Source of the DNA: Hydrogenophaga taeniospiralis CCUG 15921
GTDB lineage: Bacteria; Pseudomonadota; Gammaproteobacteria; Burkholderiales; Burkholderiaceae_C
Length of the DNA: 64,000 bases
Assembly (NCBI RefSeq): GCF_001592305.1
Contig: NZ_BCWR01000010.1
Location: forward strand, 124,001-188,000
Direction: 5' to 3'
The notes under the pieces are model-generated. The model saw only the letters and a program-made list of their open reading frames with translations. It ran no database searches and had not been told where the DNA came from. Within the stretch, counting starts at the first letter, position 1. Every line of letters starts with the position of its first letter. The translations under genes and the position numbers were made by a program. Positions 53,378 to 62,535 of this stretch are shown here, piece after piece.

Positions 53378-54670
53378 ATGTCCAAACAGTATTACGAATT
53401 CAAACCCTACAACGTCGGCCGCTGGATCGTCTGGTCGCTGTTCGCGCTGGTGCTGCTGGGCGCGCCGCTGGTGTTCAGCGGCAACCTGTCCATCACCATG
53501 CTCTCGCAGATGGGCATCGCCATCATTGCCTGCTTGTCCTACAACATCCTGCTCGGCCAGGGCGGCATGCTGAGCTTCGGCCACGCGGTCTACACCGGCC
53601 TGGGCTCGTACATGGCGATGCACGCGCTCAACGCGGTGGCCGACGGGCAGTGGCCGATCCCGGTGAGCCTGATCCCGCTGGTGGGTGGGGTGGCCGGGCT
53701 GTTCTTCGCCATCCTGTTCGGCTACGTGACCACCAAGAAGGCCGGCACGCCGTTTGCCATGATCACGCTGGGCATGGCCGAGCTGGTGTTCGCCATGTCG
53801 CTGATGTTTTCCGAGTTCTTCGGCGGCGAGGCCGGCGTGTCGGGCAACCGGGTGGTGGGCGAGGCCTTCATGGGCATCACGTTTGGCCCGCCGCGCCAGG
53901 TGTATTACCTGATCGCGGCCTACACCTTCGTCTGCGTGGGCCTCATGTTCGCCTTCACGCGCACGCCGCTGGGCCGCATCCTGAACGCCGTGCGCGACAA
54001 CCCCGAGCGTGTGGAATTCATCGGCTACAACACGCAGAAGGTGCGTTACCTGGCGTTCATGATCGCGGGCTTTTTCGCCGGTATTGCGGGCGGCCTGGGC
54101 GCGCTGAACTTCGAGATCGTCACCGCCGAGGTGGTGGGCGCGGCGCGCTCGGGCGGCTATTTGCTGTTCACCTTCCTGGGTGGCGCCACCTTCTTCTTCG
54201 GCCCCATCATCGGCGGCATCCTGATGGTGCTGGCCGCGGTGCTGCTCTCGGAGCTGACCAAGGCCTGGCTGCTCTACCTGGGCCTGATCTTCCTGTTTAT
54301 GGTGATGTACGCGCCGGGCGGTATCGCCAGCCTGATCATGATGAACCTGCGCGTGGCCTCGTTCGGCAAGCTGCGCGAGGTCTGGGTGGCCTACCTGGCG
54401 CTGGGCGTGACGGCGTTGGTGGTCTTGCTGGGCGGCGGTGCGATGGTGGAAATGATCTACCACCTGCAGCTCGACGCGGCCATGGGCGACGTGGTGAAGT
54501 ACCTCGGCATGTCGCTGCACCCGAAAGACGCGGGCAGCTGGTTCGGCGCGGCCTTCGTGACGCTGACCGGCCTGGGCATCTTCGAGCTCACGCGCCGCCA
54601 GTTCAGCGCCCAGTGGGCCGAGATCCAGACCGAGATCGAGAAAGAAATCAAGCGCCGGGAGACGCAATGA
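53378..54670 (+). CDS. livM: Branched-chain-type ABC permease LivM
   Basis: A 430-residue permease, larger than E. coli LivH because of N- and C-terminal extensions. Conserved: SYNILLGQGGMLSFGHAVYT, GYVTTKKAGTPFAMITLGMA and FLGGATFFFGPIIGG. The last 80 residues include an extra hydrophobic segment and a charged tail (EIQTEIEKEIKRRETQ). The stop overlaps the livG start (ATGA). Confidence 0.94.
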   Translation: MSKQYYEFKPYNVGRWIVWSLFALVLLGAPLVFSGNLSITMLSQMGIAIIACLSYNILLGQGGMLSFGHAVYTGLGSYMAMHALNAVADGQWPIPVSLIPLVGGVAGLFFAILFGYVTTKKAGTPFAMITLGMAELVFAMSLMFSEFFGGEAGVSGNRVVGEAFMGITFGPPRQVYYLIAAYTFVCVGLMFAFTRTPLGRILNAVRDNPERVEFIGYNTQKVRYLAFMIAGFFAGIAGGLGALNFEIVTAEVVGAARSGGYLLFTFLGGATFFFGPIIGGILMVLAAVLLSELTKAWLLYLGLIFLFMVMYAPGGIASLIMMNLRVASFGKLREVWVAYLALGVTALVVLLGGGAMVEMIYHLQLDAAMGDVVKYLGMSLHPKDAGSWFGAAFVTLTGLGIFELTRRQFSAQWAEIQTEIEKEIKRRETQ

Positions 54671-55503
54671 GCAGCGCAACGTCCACAGCCGACACCGGCC
54701 GTTTCGAACAGGCCATGAGCCACGTGCACGCAGGTGGCTACGCATTGGAATTGCGCGACCTGCGCAAGCGCTTCGGCAAGACCGAGATCATCCGCGGGGT
54801 GGACCTCGCGGTGCGCCCCGGCGAGCGCGTGGCCATCATCGGTCCCAACGGCGCGGGCAAGTCCACGTTGTTCAACCTGATCTCGGGCCGCTTCGAGCCC
54901 AGCAGCGGCGAAGTGATCCTCAATGGCACGCGCATCGACGGCAAGAAGCCGTTCGAGATCAACCGCCTGGGCCTCTCGCGCAGCTTCCAGATCACCAACA
55001 TCTTCCCCAAGCTCAGCGTGTTCGAGAACCTGCGCTGCGGCGTGCTCTGGAGCCTGGGCTACAAGTACACGCTGTTCCGCTTCCTGGCCGGCATGGACGA
55101 CGCGAACGAGCGCGCCGAAGAGCTGATGAAGATGATCCGGCTCGACAAGAAACACGACACGCTGGCCATGAACCTCACCTACGCCGAGCAGCGCGCGCTG
55201 GAGATCGGCATCACCATCGCCGGTGGCGCCAACGTGATCCTGCTCGACGAACCCACGGCCGGCATGAGCAAGAGCGAGACCAGCCGCTTCATCGACCTGA
55301 TCCGCGAGGTGACGGTGGGCAAGACCTTGCTGACGGTGGAGCACGACATGGGCGTGGTCTTCGGCCTGGCCGACAAGATCGCCGTGGTGGTGTACGGCGA
55401 GGTGATCGCCTTCGACACGCCGGAGGCGGTGCGCGCGAACCCGAAGGTGCAGGAAGCCTATCTCGGGTCCGTGCTCGCCGACGAACAAGCGGGGTTCAAA
55501 TGA
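54667..55503 (+). CDS. livG: Branched-chain-type ABC ATPase LivG
   Basis: A 278-residue ATPase. Walker A GPNGAGKST at about residues 59-67, Walker B VILLDEPTAGM. The usual signature LSGGQQ is replaced by LTYAEQRALEIG, a form common in LivG. The ATG at 54667 overlaps the livM stop by four bases. The stop is followed by a dispersed repeat and then livF. Confidence 0.94.
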   Translation: MSSATSTADTGRFEQAMSHVHAGGYALELRDLRKRFGKTEIIRGVDLAVRPGERVAIIGPNGAGKSTLFNLISGRFEPSSGEVILNGTRIDGKKPFEINRLGLSRSFQITNIFPKLSVFENLRCGVLWSLGYKYTLFRFLAGMDDANERAEELMKMIRLDKKHDTLAMNLTYAEQRALEIGITIAGGANVILLDEPTAGMSKSETSRFIDLIREVTVGKTLLTVEHDMGVVFGLADKIAVVVYGEVIAFDTPEAVRANPKVQEAYLGSVLADEQAGFK

Positions 55504-55598
55504 ACACCCCCGTTGCTTGCTCGCTGCGCGTAGCCGCATCCCCCCTCAAGGGGGCAACGCTGGCAGCCCGGCAAAGCCGGTTCTGCGGCGTTTCCCGG
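55504..55598 (+). repeat. Dispersed intergenic repeat between livG and livF
   Basis: It starts at the livG stop with ACACCCCCGTTGCTTGC, then CCCCCCTCAAGGGGGC, then CCCGGCAAAGCCGGTTC. It separates two subunits of one transporter. Confidence 0.75.
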
Positions 55599-55627
55599 AA
55601 AGCCACCGTGCCCTCGAAAGACGCACA

Positions 55628-56323
55628 ATGCTGAAAATCGAAAACCTCCACGCCTATTACGGCAAGAGCCACGTGCTGCACGGCGCTTCGTTCGACGTGG
55701 GCCAGGGCGAGATCGTGGCCCTGCTGGGGCGCAACGGCTCGGGCCGCTCCACCACGGCCAAGGCCATCATGGGGCTGGTGGAGTGCGAGGGCTCCATCCA
55801 GTGGAAGGGGCAGGAGATCCGGGGCCGCAAGTCCTTCGAGATCGCGCACCTGGGGCTGGGCTACGTGCCGGAAAACCGCGACATCTTCCCCAAGCTCACC
55901 GTGCACCAGAACCTGCTGCTGGGCCAGAAGGGCAAAGGCAAGGATGCGCGCTGGAGCTTTGACGACATGTACGCCATGTTTCCGCGCCTGAAGGAGCGCC
56001 AGCACACCGAAGCCGGCGTGCTATCGGGCGGCGAGCAGCAGATGCTCACGCTGTGTCGCACGCTCATGGGCGACCCGGACCTGATCATCATCGACGAGCC
56101 CACCGAGGGCCTGGCGCCCAAGATCGTGGAGCTGGTGGGCGAGTACCTGCAGAAGCTCAAGGCCCGGGGCGTGTCGGTGCTGCTGATCGAGCAGAAGCTC
56201 ACCATCGCCATGGCGATCTCCGACCGCGCCTTCGTCATGGGCCACGGCAGCATCGTGTTTCATGGCACGCCGGAAAGCCTCAGAGCAGACCCCTATACCC
56301 GCAAAGAGTGGCTTGAGGTCTGA
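55628..56323 (+). CDS. livF: Branched-chain-type ABC ATPase LivF, Walker A Lys to Arg
   Basis: A 231-residue ATPase. The P-loop reads GRNGSGRST (residues 34-42), so the normally invariant lysine is arginine, encoded by CGC at residue 40. The rest is intact: signature LSGGEQQMLTL, Walker B LIIIDEPTEGL and the switch VLLIEQKLT. LivG, its partner, keeps a normal Walker A. The ATG at 55628 is chosen by homology; the ribosome site is weak. Either the arginine form works in this family or LivF is a low-activity site. Confidence 0.92.
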   Translation: MLKIENLHAYYGKSHVLHGASFDVGQGEIVALLGRNGSGRSTTAKAIMGLVECEGSIQWKGQEIRGRKSFEIAHLGLGYVPENRDIFPKLTVHQNLLLGQKGKGKDARWSFDDMYAMFPRLKERQHTEAGVLSGGEQQMLTLCRTLMGDPDLIIIDEPTEGLAPKIVELVGEYLQKLKARGVSVLLIEQKLTIAMAISDRAFVMGHGSIVFHGTPESLRADPYTRKEWLEV

Positions 56324-56431
56324 CCCTATTGCGACAGGTGGCTCTTGCCGCACCGCACAAATTCCCTAGAATCGCACGACCGTTCGTTTTTTCGGGCGCG
56401 CACCCCTACCGATCCACACAGAGGAGATTTC

Positions 56432-58540
56432 ATGACCGCTGAGTACCAGGTCCACGGCGATGTGGCCGTCATCACGCTGAACAACCCGCCGGTCAACGGC
56501 CTGGGGCTGTCGACCCGGCAGGCCATCACCGCCGGGCTGGAGAAGGCCGAGGCCGATCCGGCCGTCAAGGCCATCGTGCTCACCGGCGCCGGCAAGGCGT
56601 TTTCGGGCGGTGCGGACATCCGCGAATTCGGCTCGCCCAAGGCGATCCAGGAGCCCAACCTGTTGAGCGTGATCCTGGCGGTGGAGAACACCAGCAAGCC
56701 GGTGGTCGCGGCGGTGCACAGCGTGTGCATGGGCGGCGGCCTGGAGCTGGCGCTGGGTGCGCATTACCGCATCGCAGCCCCCGGCTGCAACGTGGCCCTG
56801 CCCGAGGTGAAGCTGGGCCTCATCCCCGGTGCCGGCGGCACGCAGCGCCTGCCGCGCGTGCTGGGCGTGGAAGCCGCGCTCAACATGATCGTCTCGGGCG
56901 AACCCGTCAAGAGCGAGATGCTGGCGCAACTGCCCGGCCAGAAGCTGTTCGACAAGCTGGCCGCCTCCCCCGAGTCGCTGGCCGAAGAAGCGCTGGCCTT
57001 TGCCCGCGAAGTGGCGGCCAAGCACGCCGACGGCTTTGCCCTGCCGCTGGTGCGCAATCTGCCCTGCAAGCACAAGGACGGCGACGCCTACTTCCAGTTC
57101 GCGCGCAACATGGTCAAGGGCATGGCGAAAAATTTCCCCGCCCCTCCCAAGTGCGTGGACGCCGTGGAAGCCGCCACCAAGAAGAAGTTCGCCGACGGCA
57201 TGGCCTTCGAGCGCGAGACTTTCATCAACCTGATGTGGACGCCCGAGTGCCGTTCGCTGCGTCACCTGTTCGTGGCCGAACGCGCCGCGAGCAAGATCCC
57301 CGACGTGCCGGAAGACACGCCGCAACGCAGCATCCAGTCGGTGGCCGTGATCGGCGCCGGCACCATGGGCGGTGGCATCACCATGAACTTCCTCAACGCC
57401 GGCATCCCCGTGAAGGTGCTGGAGATGAAGCAGGACGCGCTGGACCGCGGCGTGGCCACCATCCGCAAGAACTACGAAGCCCAGGTGAAGAAGGGCAAGC
57501 TGAAAGCCGACAAGTACGAGCAGCGCATGAGCCTGCTCTCCACCACGCTGAGCTACGACGACATCGGTTTGGCCGACCTCGTGATCGAGGCCGTGTTCGA
57601 AGAGATCGGCGTCAAGGAAGCCGTGTTCAAGGAACTCGACCGCGTGATGAAGCCGGGCGCGATCCTGGCCTCCAACACCTCCACGCTGGACGTGAACAAG
57701 ATCGCCAGCTTCACCCAGCGTCCGCAGGACGTGGTGGGTCTGCATTTCTTCAGCCCGGCCAACGTGATGAAGCTGCTGGAAGTGGTGCGCGGTGAAAAGA
57801 CCGCCAAGGACGTGATGGCCACCGTGATGACGGTCGCCAAGAAGATCAAGAAGACGGCGGTGGTCTCCGGCGTTTGCGACGGCTTCATCGGCAACCGCAT
57901 GATCGAGCAGTACGGCCGCCAGGGCGGCTTCCTGCTCGACGAAGGCTGCACGCCCGAGCAGGTGGACAAGGCGATGGAGAAGTTCGGCATGGCCATGGGC
58001 CCGTTCCGCATGGGCGATCTGGCCGGCAACGACATCGGCTGGGCGATCCGCAAGCGCCGTTACCAGGAAAAGCCGGACATGAAGTACAGCAAGACGGCCG
58101 ACCTGCTGTGCGAGAAGGGCCGCTTCGGCCAGAAGACCGGCGCCGGCTGGTACGACTACGTGCCGGGCAAGCGCGACGCGATCCCGAACGCCGAAGTGGT
58201 CCAGATGATCGAGGACCACCGCAAAGCCCTGGGCATCACGCCGCGCAAGATTTCCGACGAAGAGATCGTGCAGCGCCTGGTGTTTTCGCTGGTGAACGAG
58301 GCCGCGCACATCCTCGAAGAGGGCATCGCCAACAAGGCCAGCGACATCGACGTGGTCTACATCTTCGGCTACGGCTTCCCGGTGTACCGCGGTGGCCCGC
58401 TGAACTACGCCAACGAGGTGGGGCTGTTCAACGTGGTCCAAGCCATGAAGCGCTTTGCGAAGAACCCGCTGGACGACGCAAAGTTCTGGCAGCCCGCGCC
58501 GCTGCTGGCTCGCCTCGCCGAAGAAGGCAAAACCTTTTGA
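56432..58540 (+). CDS. FadB-type enoyl-CoA hydratase / 3-hydroxyacyl-CoA dehydrogenase
   Basis: A 702-residue bifunctional beta-oxidation protein. The N-terminal crotonase domain (about 1-290) has GAGKAFSGGADIREF and the active-site region LPEVKLGLIPGAGGTQRLPR. The central NAD domain starts at SVAVIGAGTMGGGI. The dehydrogenase C-terminal domains carry HFFSPANVMKLLEVV and VCDGFIGNRM. GAGGAG precedes the ATG at 56432. With the next gene it forms a complete hydration, dehydrogenation and thiolysis set. Confidence 0.93.
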   Translation: MTAEYQVHGDVAVITLNNPPVNGLGLSTRQAITAGLEKAEADPAVKAIVLTGAGKAFSGGADIREFGSPKAIQEPNLLSVILAVENTSKPVVAAVHSVCMGGGLELALGAHYRIAAPGCNVALPEVKLGLIPGAGGTQRLPRVLGVEAALNMIVSGEPVKSEMLAQLPGQKLFDKLAASPESLAEEALAFAREVAAKHADGFALPLVRNLPCKHKDGDAYFQFARNMVKGMAKNFPAPPKCVDAVEAATKKKFADGMAFERETFINLMWTPECRSLRHLFVAERAASKIPDVPEDTPQRSIQSVAVIGAGTMGGGITMNFLNAGIPVKVLEMKQDALDRGVATIRKNYEAQVKKGKLKADKYEQRMSLLSTTLSYDDIGLADLVIEAVFEEIGVKEAVFKELDRVMKPGAILASNTSTLDVNKIASFTQRPQDVVGLHFFSPANVMKLLEVVRGEKTAKDVMATVMTVAKKIKKTAVVSGVCDGFIGNRMIEQYGRQGGFLLDEGCTPEQVDKAMEKFGMAMGPFRMGDLAGNDIGWAIRKRRYQEKPDMKYSKTADLLCEKGRFGQKTGAGWYDYVPGKRDAIPNAEVVQMIEDHRKALGITPRKISDEEIVQRLVFSLVNEAAHILEEGIANKASDIDVVYIFGYGFPVYRGGPLNYANEVGLFNVVQAMKRFAKNPLDDAKFWQPAPLLARLAEEGKTF

Positions 58541-58573
58541 TGACCGCACGAACAACGAATTGAGGATTCCATC

Positions 58574-59749
58574 ATGACCAACGCCGTCATCGTCTCCACC
58601 GCCCGCACGCCCCTGGCCAAGAGCTGGAAGGGCGCCTTCAACATGACCCATGGCGCCACGCTCGGCGGCCACGCCGTGCAGCATGCCGTGCAACGCGCCG
58701 GCATCGACGCCGCCGAAGTCGAAGACGTGATCATGGGCTGCGCCAACCCCGAGGGCGCCACGGGCGCCAACATCGCGCGCCAGATCGCACTCAAGGCCGG
58801 CCTGCCCATCACGGTATCGGGCATGACCGTCAACCGTTTCTGCTCGTCGGGCCTGCAGACCATCGCCCTGGCCGCGCAACGCATCATCGCCGGCGAAGGC
58901 TCGGTCTACGTGGCCGGTGGTGTGGAAAGCATTTCCTGCGTGCAGCAGGAGATGAACCAGCACATGCTCAAGGACCTGGCGCTGGAAAAGCAGAAGCCCG
59001 AGATCTACTGGAACATGCTGCAGACCGCCGAACAGGTGGCCAAGCGCTACGGCATCGGCCGCGATGCCATGGACGAGTACGGGGCCGCCAGCCAGCAGAA
59101 GGCCGCCGCCGCGCTGGAAGCCGGCCTGTTCAAGGCCGAGATCGCGCCCATCACCGTGACCGCCGGCGTGGCCGACAAGGTGATGGGCCTGATGACCAAA
59201 CAGGTCACGGTCGAGAACGACGAAGGCATCCGCGCCGGCACCACGTTCGACGGCATCCACGGCCTGCGCTCGGCGCTGCCGGGCGGCCTGGTCTCGGCCG
59301 GCAACGCCAGCCAGTTTTCAGACGGCGCCGGTGCCTGCGTGGTGATGGACGAAGCCCTGGCCGAGAAGCGTGGCCTGCAGCCCTTGGGCCGTTTCCTGGG
59401 TTTTGCGGTGGCGGGTTGTGAACCCGACGAAATGGGCATCGGCCCGGTGTTCGCCATCCCCAAGGTGCTCGCGCGCCTGGGCCTGAAGGTGAGCGACATC
59501 GACCTGTGGGAACTCAACGAAGCCTTCGCGGTGCAAGTGATCTACTGCCGCGACAAGCTGGGCATTCCGCACGACAAGCTCAACGTGAACGGCGGCGCCA
59601 TCGCCGTGGGCCACCCCTACGGCGTGTCGGGCCAGCGCCTGACCGGCCACGCGCTGATCGAAGGCAAACGCCGCGGCGCCAAGCGCGTCTGCGTGACCAT
59701 GTGCATCGGCGGCGGCATGGGTGCCGCGGGCGTGTTCGAAGTCTTGTAA
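58574..59749 (+). CDS. Acetyl-CoA acyltransferase (FadA-type thiolase)
   Basis: A 391-residue thiolase. Catalytic Cys in [11 protein letters not shown], His in [10 protein letters not shown] and the second Cys in [20 protein letters not shown] lies upstream of the ATG at 58574, 33 bp after the fadB-like gene. It completes the beta-oxidation step with its neighbour. Confidence 0.95.
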   Translation: MTNAVIVSTARTPLAKSWKGAFNMTHGATLGGHAVQHAVQRAGIDAAEVEDVIMGCANPEGATGANIARQIALKAGLPITVSGMTVNRFCSSGLQTIALAAQRIIAGEGSVYVAGGVESISCVQQEMNQHMLKDLALEKQKPEIYWNMLQTAEQVAKRYGIGRDAMDEYGAASQQKAAAALEAGLFKAEIAPITVTAGVADKVMGLMTKQVTVENDEGIRAGTTFDGIHGLRSALPGGLVSAGNASQFSDGAGACVVMDEALAEKRGLQPLGRFLGFAVAGCEPDEMGIGPVFAIPKVLARLGLKVSDIDLWELNEAFAVQVIYCRDKLGIPHDKLNVNGGAIAVGHPYGVSGQRLTGHALIEGKRRGAKRVCVTMCIGGGMGAAGVFEVL

Positions 59750-59776
59750 GCCTCGCGCCATCGGCCCGATCCGGAC

Positions 59777-61147
59777 ATGCAGGACGTGACGCCCTACCGG
59801 ATCGGCGCTGGCGCCGGCTACGCCGGTGACCGCATCGACCCCGCGCTGGACCTGGCCGAGCGCGGCGAACTCGACGCCCTGGTGTTCGAGTGCCTGGCCG
59901 AGCGCACCATCGCGCTGGCTCAGCTGCGCCGCGCCAACGATCCACAAGCCGGCTACGACCCGATGCTCCAGGCGCGCATGCGTGCGGTGCTGCCGGCCTG
60001 TGTGCGCAACGGCGTGACCATCCTCACCAACATGGGCGCTGCCAACCCGATGGCGGCCGGGCAGGCCGTGCTGGAGGTGGCACGCGAGCTGGGCCTGCCG
60101 CGCCTGCGCGTGGCGGTGGTGACGGGCGACGACGTGTTGCCCTGGATGCTGGCGAACGACGTGCCGCTGATGGATTCGCCCGACACGGTGCGCAGTCTGG
60201 ACGGCCGCCTGATCTCGGCCAATGCCTACCTCGGCGCCGACGCCTTGCTGCCCGCGCTGCAGGCCGATGTGAACGTGATCATCACCGGCCGCGTGGCCGA
60301 TCCCTCGCTGTTCGTGGCGCCGCTCATGGCCCACTTCGGCTGGGCCGCGGACGACTGGCATCGCCTGGGCCAGGGCCTGCTCGTTGGGCACCTGCTGGAA
60401 TGCGCGGCCCAGGTCAGCGGCGGCTACCTGGCCGATCCGGGCCATGTGGACGTGCCCGATCTGCACCGCGTCGGTTTCCCGCTGGCCGAGGTGTCTGCCG
60501 ATGGCAGCGTGGTCGTCACCAAACTGCCGGGCACCGGCGGGCGCGTGGACCGGCTCAGCTGCACCGCGCAACTGCTCTACGAGGTGGAAGACCCAGCGCA
60601 CTACCTGCAGGCCGATGTGGTGGGCGATTTTTCTCAAGTGCGTTTCAGCGAGTTGGCACCCGACCGCGTGCAGGCACAGGGCGCCAGCGGTCAGGCGCGC
60701 CCTGAACAATTGAAAGCCATGCTGGGCTACCGCGACGGCTTCATCGGCGAGGGCCAGATCTCCTACGCTGGCCCGGGCGCGCGAGCGCGGGGTGAGCTGG
60801 CGCTGTCCATCCTGCGCCAGCGCCTGCAGGACGCCACACTGTCTCATGGCCTCAGCGGTCTGGAACACCGCGCCGAGCTGATCGGCGTGAACGCCATGCA
60901 CGGCCTGCAACTGGGCGCCGACCGCGAGCCGTACGAGGTGCGTGTGCGCCTGGCGGTGCGCTGCGCCAACCGCGCGCAGGCCGAAGCCGTGGGGCAGGAG
61001 GTCGAAGCGCTCTACCTCAACGGCCCGGCCGGCGGTGGCGGTGTGACGCAGTCGGTGCGTGAGGTGATCGCCGCGGCTTCGGCACTGGTGCCGCGCACGG
61101 CGGTTCAAGCCCGCTGCGACATCCTCGAACTCCATGCAGGAGACTGA
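59777..61147 (+). CDS. Acyclic terpene utilization AtuA-like protein (DUF1446)
   Basis: A 456-residue protein with the DUF1446/AtuA N-terminal region YRIGAGAGYAGDRIDPA and further motifs ILTNMGAANP and GRVADPSLFVAP. In Pseudomonas, AtuA is needed for growth on acyclic terpenes, though its enzymatic step is unknown. It is next to a short AtuA C-terminal-like gene; in some species these two are one protein. Lies 27 bp after the thiolase gene. Confidence 0.88.
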   Translation: MQDVTPYRIGAGAGYAGDRIDPALDLAERGELDALVFECLAERTIALAQLRRANDPQAGYDPMLQARMRAVLPACVRNGVTILTNMGAANPMAAGQAVLEVARELGLPRLRVAVVTGDDVLPWMLANDVPLMDSPDTVRSLDGRLISANAYLGADALLPALQADVNVIITGRVADPSLFVAPLMAHFGWAADDWHRLGQGLLVGHLLECAAQVSGGYLADPGHVDVPDLHRVGFPLAEVSADGSVVVTKLPGTGGRVDRLSCTAQLLYEVEDPAHYLQADVVGDFSQVRFSELAPDRVQAQGASGQARPEQLKAMLGYRDGFIGEGQISYAGPGARARGELALSILRQRLQDATLSHGLSGLEHRAELIGVNAMHGLQLGADREPYEVRVRLAVRCANRAQAEAVGQEVEALYLNGPAGGGGVTQSVREVIAAASALVPRTAVQARCDILELHAGD

Positions 61148-61148
61148 C

Positions 61149-61481
61149 ATGTCGAAAGCGGCCACCCCATCCAAGACCGGTCGCACCCTGCGCGACATCG
61201 CCCTGGCCCGCTCGGGCGACAAGGGCAACCGCGCCACGCTGAGCGTGATCGCGCTGAACCCGGCAGACTACCCCGAGCTGGAGCGCCTGCTCACCGCCGA
61301 GCGGGTGCGCGCGCACTTCGCGGGCGTGGTGCAGGGCGCGGTGCAGCGCTACACCCTGCCGCACCTGGGCGCCGTGCATTTCGTGATGTTCGACGCGCTG
61401 GGCGGGGGCGTCACGCGATCATTGGCGCTGGACGCCCACGGCAAGACCCTGAGCGCGGCCGTGCTGGACTTACCGCTTTGA
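61149..61481 (+). CDS. AtuA C-terminal-domain protein
   Basis: A 110-residue protein with LRDIALARSGDKGNRATLSVI and GAVQRYTLPHLGAVHFVMFD, the region that forms the C-terminus of full-length AtuA-type proteins. The ATG at 61149 (MSKAATPS) with CAGGAG is preferred over 61134, which overlaps the previous gene. Likely a subunit partner of the DUF1446 protein. Confidence 0.85.
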   Translation: MSKAATPSKTGRTLRDIALARSGDKGNRATLSVIALNPADYPELERLLTAERVRAHFAGVVQGAVQRYTLPHLGAVHFVMFDALGGGVTRSLALDAHGKTLSAAVLDLPL

Positions 61482-61527
61482 TCGACCCGAGACCGACCCT
61501 GTTTTCACCACCCAGAAGGAGACTTTG

Positions 61528-62496
61528 ATGAAGCCTGTTGTCCGATTGATCGCCGCCACGGTGGCCGCGCTCACCTTGTCATCCACCGCCTTCGCCCAGG
61601 CCTGGCCCGAGCGGCCCATCAAGGCGGTCGTGCCCTTCGCCGCGGGCAGCGCCACCGACACCATCGGCCGCGCCTTCGCGCTGAAGATGCAGGAAGTCCT
61701 GGGGCAGACCATCGTGGTGGACAACAAGCCCGGCGCCAGCGGCCTGCTGGGCGCCGACGCGGTGGCCAAGGCCGCGCCCGATGGCTACACCATCCTGATC
61801 GGCACCAACAGCACCAACGCGGCGCTGAAGAGCCTGATGAAGAAGCTGCCCTACGACCAGGACACCGCGTTTGCGCCCGTGGCCTACATGGGCTCGGTGC
61901 CGCTGATCATGGCGGTCAACAACGACGTGCCGGTCAAGACCCTGAAGGAACTGGTCGATCTGGCCAAGGCCAAGCCCGGCAGCATCAACTTCGCCAGCGC
62001 CAGCACCTCGCAACTGGTGTCCACCGAAATGATGGCCGGCATGGCCGGCATCCAACTCACCAACGTGTCCTACAAGAGCGGCCCCGCCGCCATGACCGAC
62101 CTGATCGGTGGCGTGGTGCAGATGTTCAGCGCCGACTTCGCGGTGATGCTGCCGCAGGTGAAGGCGGGCAAGGTGCGCGGCCTGGCGGTCACCTCAAGCA
62201 AGCGCTCGCCCGCTGTGCCCGAGCTGCCCACGGTCAACGAAGCGCTGGGCTTGAAGGACTACGAGCTGATCGCCTACTTCGCGGTGTTCGCGCCCGCGGG
62301 CACCCCGCCCGACATCGTGGCCAAGCTCAACAAGGCGGTGAACGCCGCCGCCAGCAGCAAGGAGATCCAGGAACGGTTCGCGGGCATCGGCTTCGCGGTC
62401 GAACCCGGCACTCCCGAAGACCTGGCCAAGCGCAGCGTGACCGAAACCGCCAAGTGGGCCAAGGCCATCAAGGACGCGAAGATCGAACCGCAATAA
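61528..62496 (+). CDS. Bug-family (TctC) periplasmic binding protein
   Basis: A 322-residue extracytoplasmic solute receptor typical of Burkholderiales. Signal peptide about 24 residues (AALTLSSTAFA-QA). Family sequence WPERPIKAVVPFAAGSATD and VDNKPGASGLLGADAVAKA. The ATG at 61528 has AAGGAGA seven bases upstream. There is no adjacent tctA or tctB, so it may be an orphan receptor that works with a distant permease, or a sensor. Confidence 0.92.
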   Translation: MKPVVRLIAATVAALTLSSTAFAQAWPERPIKAVVPFAAGSATDTIGRAFALKMQEVLGQTIVVDNKPGASGLLGADAVAKAAPDGYTILIGTNSTNAALKSLMKKLPYDQDTAFAPVAYMGSVPLIMAVNNDVPVKTLKELVDLAKAKPGSINFASASTSQLVSTEMMAGMAGIQLTNVSYKSGPAAMTDLIGGVVQMFSADFAVMLPQVKAGKVRGLAVTSSKRSPAVPELPTVNEALGLKDYELIAYFAVFAPAGTPPDIVAKLNKAVNAAASSKEIQERFAGIGFAVEPGTPEDLAKRSVTETAKWAKAIKDAKIEPQ

Positions 62497-62535
62497 GCGG
62501 TGCGGTGAGGCCGAAGGGGGCGCGGGGGGCTTGCC

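Noticed and set aside
52130..54745. Long antisense frame opposite livH-livM
   Set aside because: His/Gln/Arg-rich shadow of well-supported permease genes; no domain or start signal.
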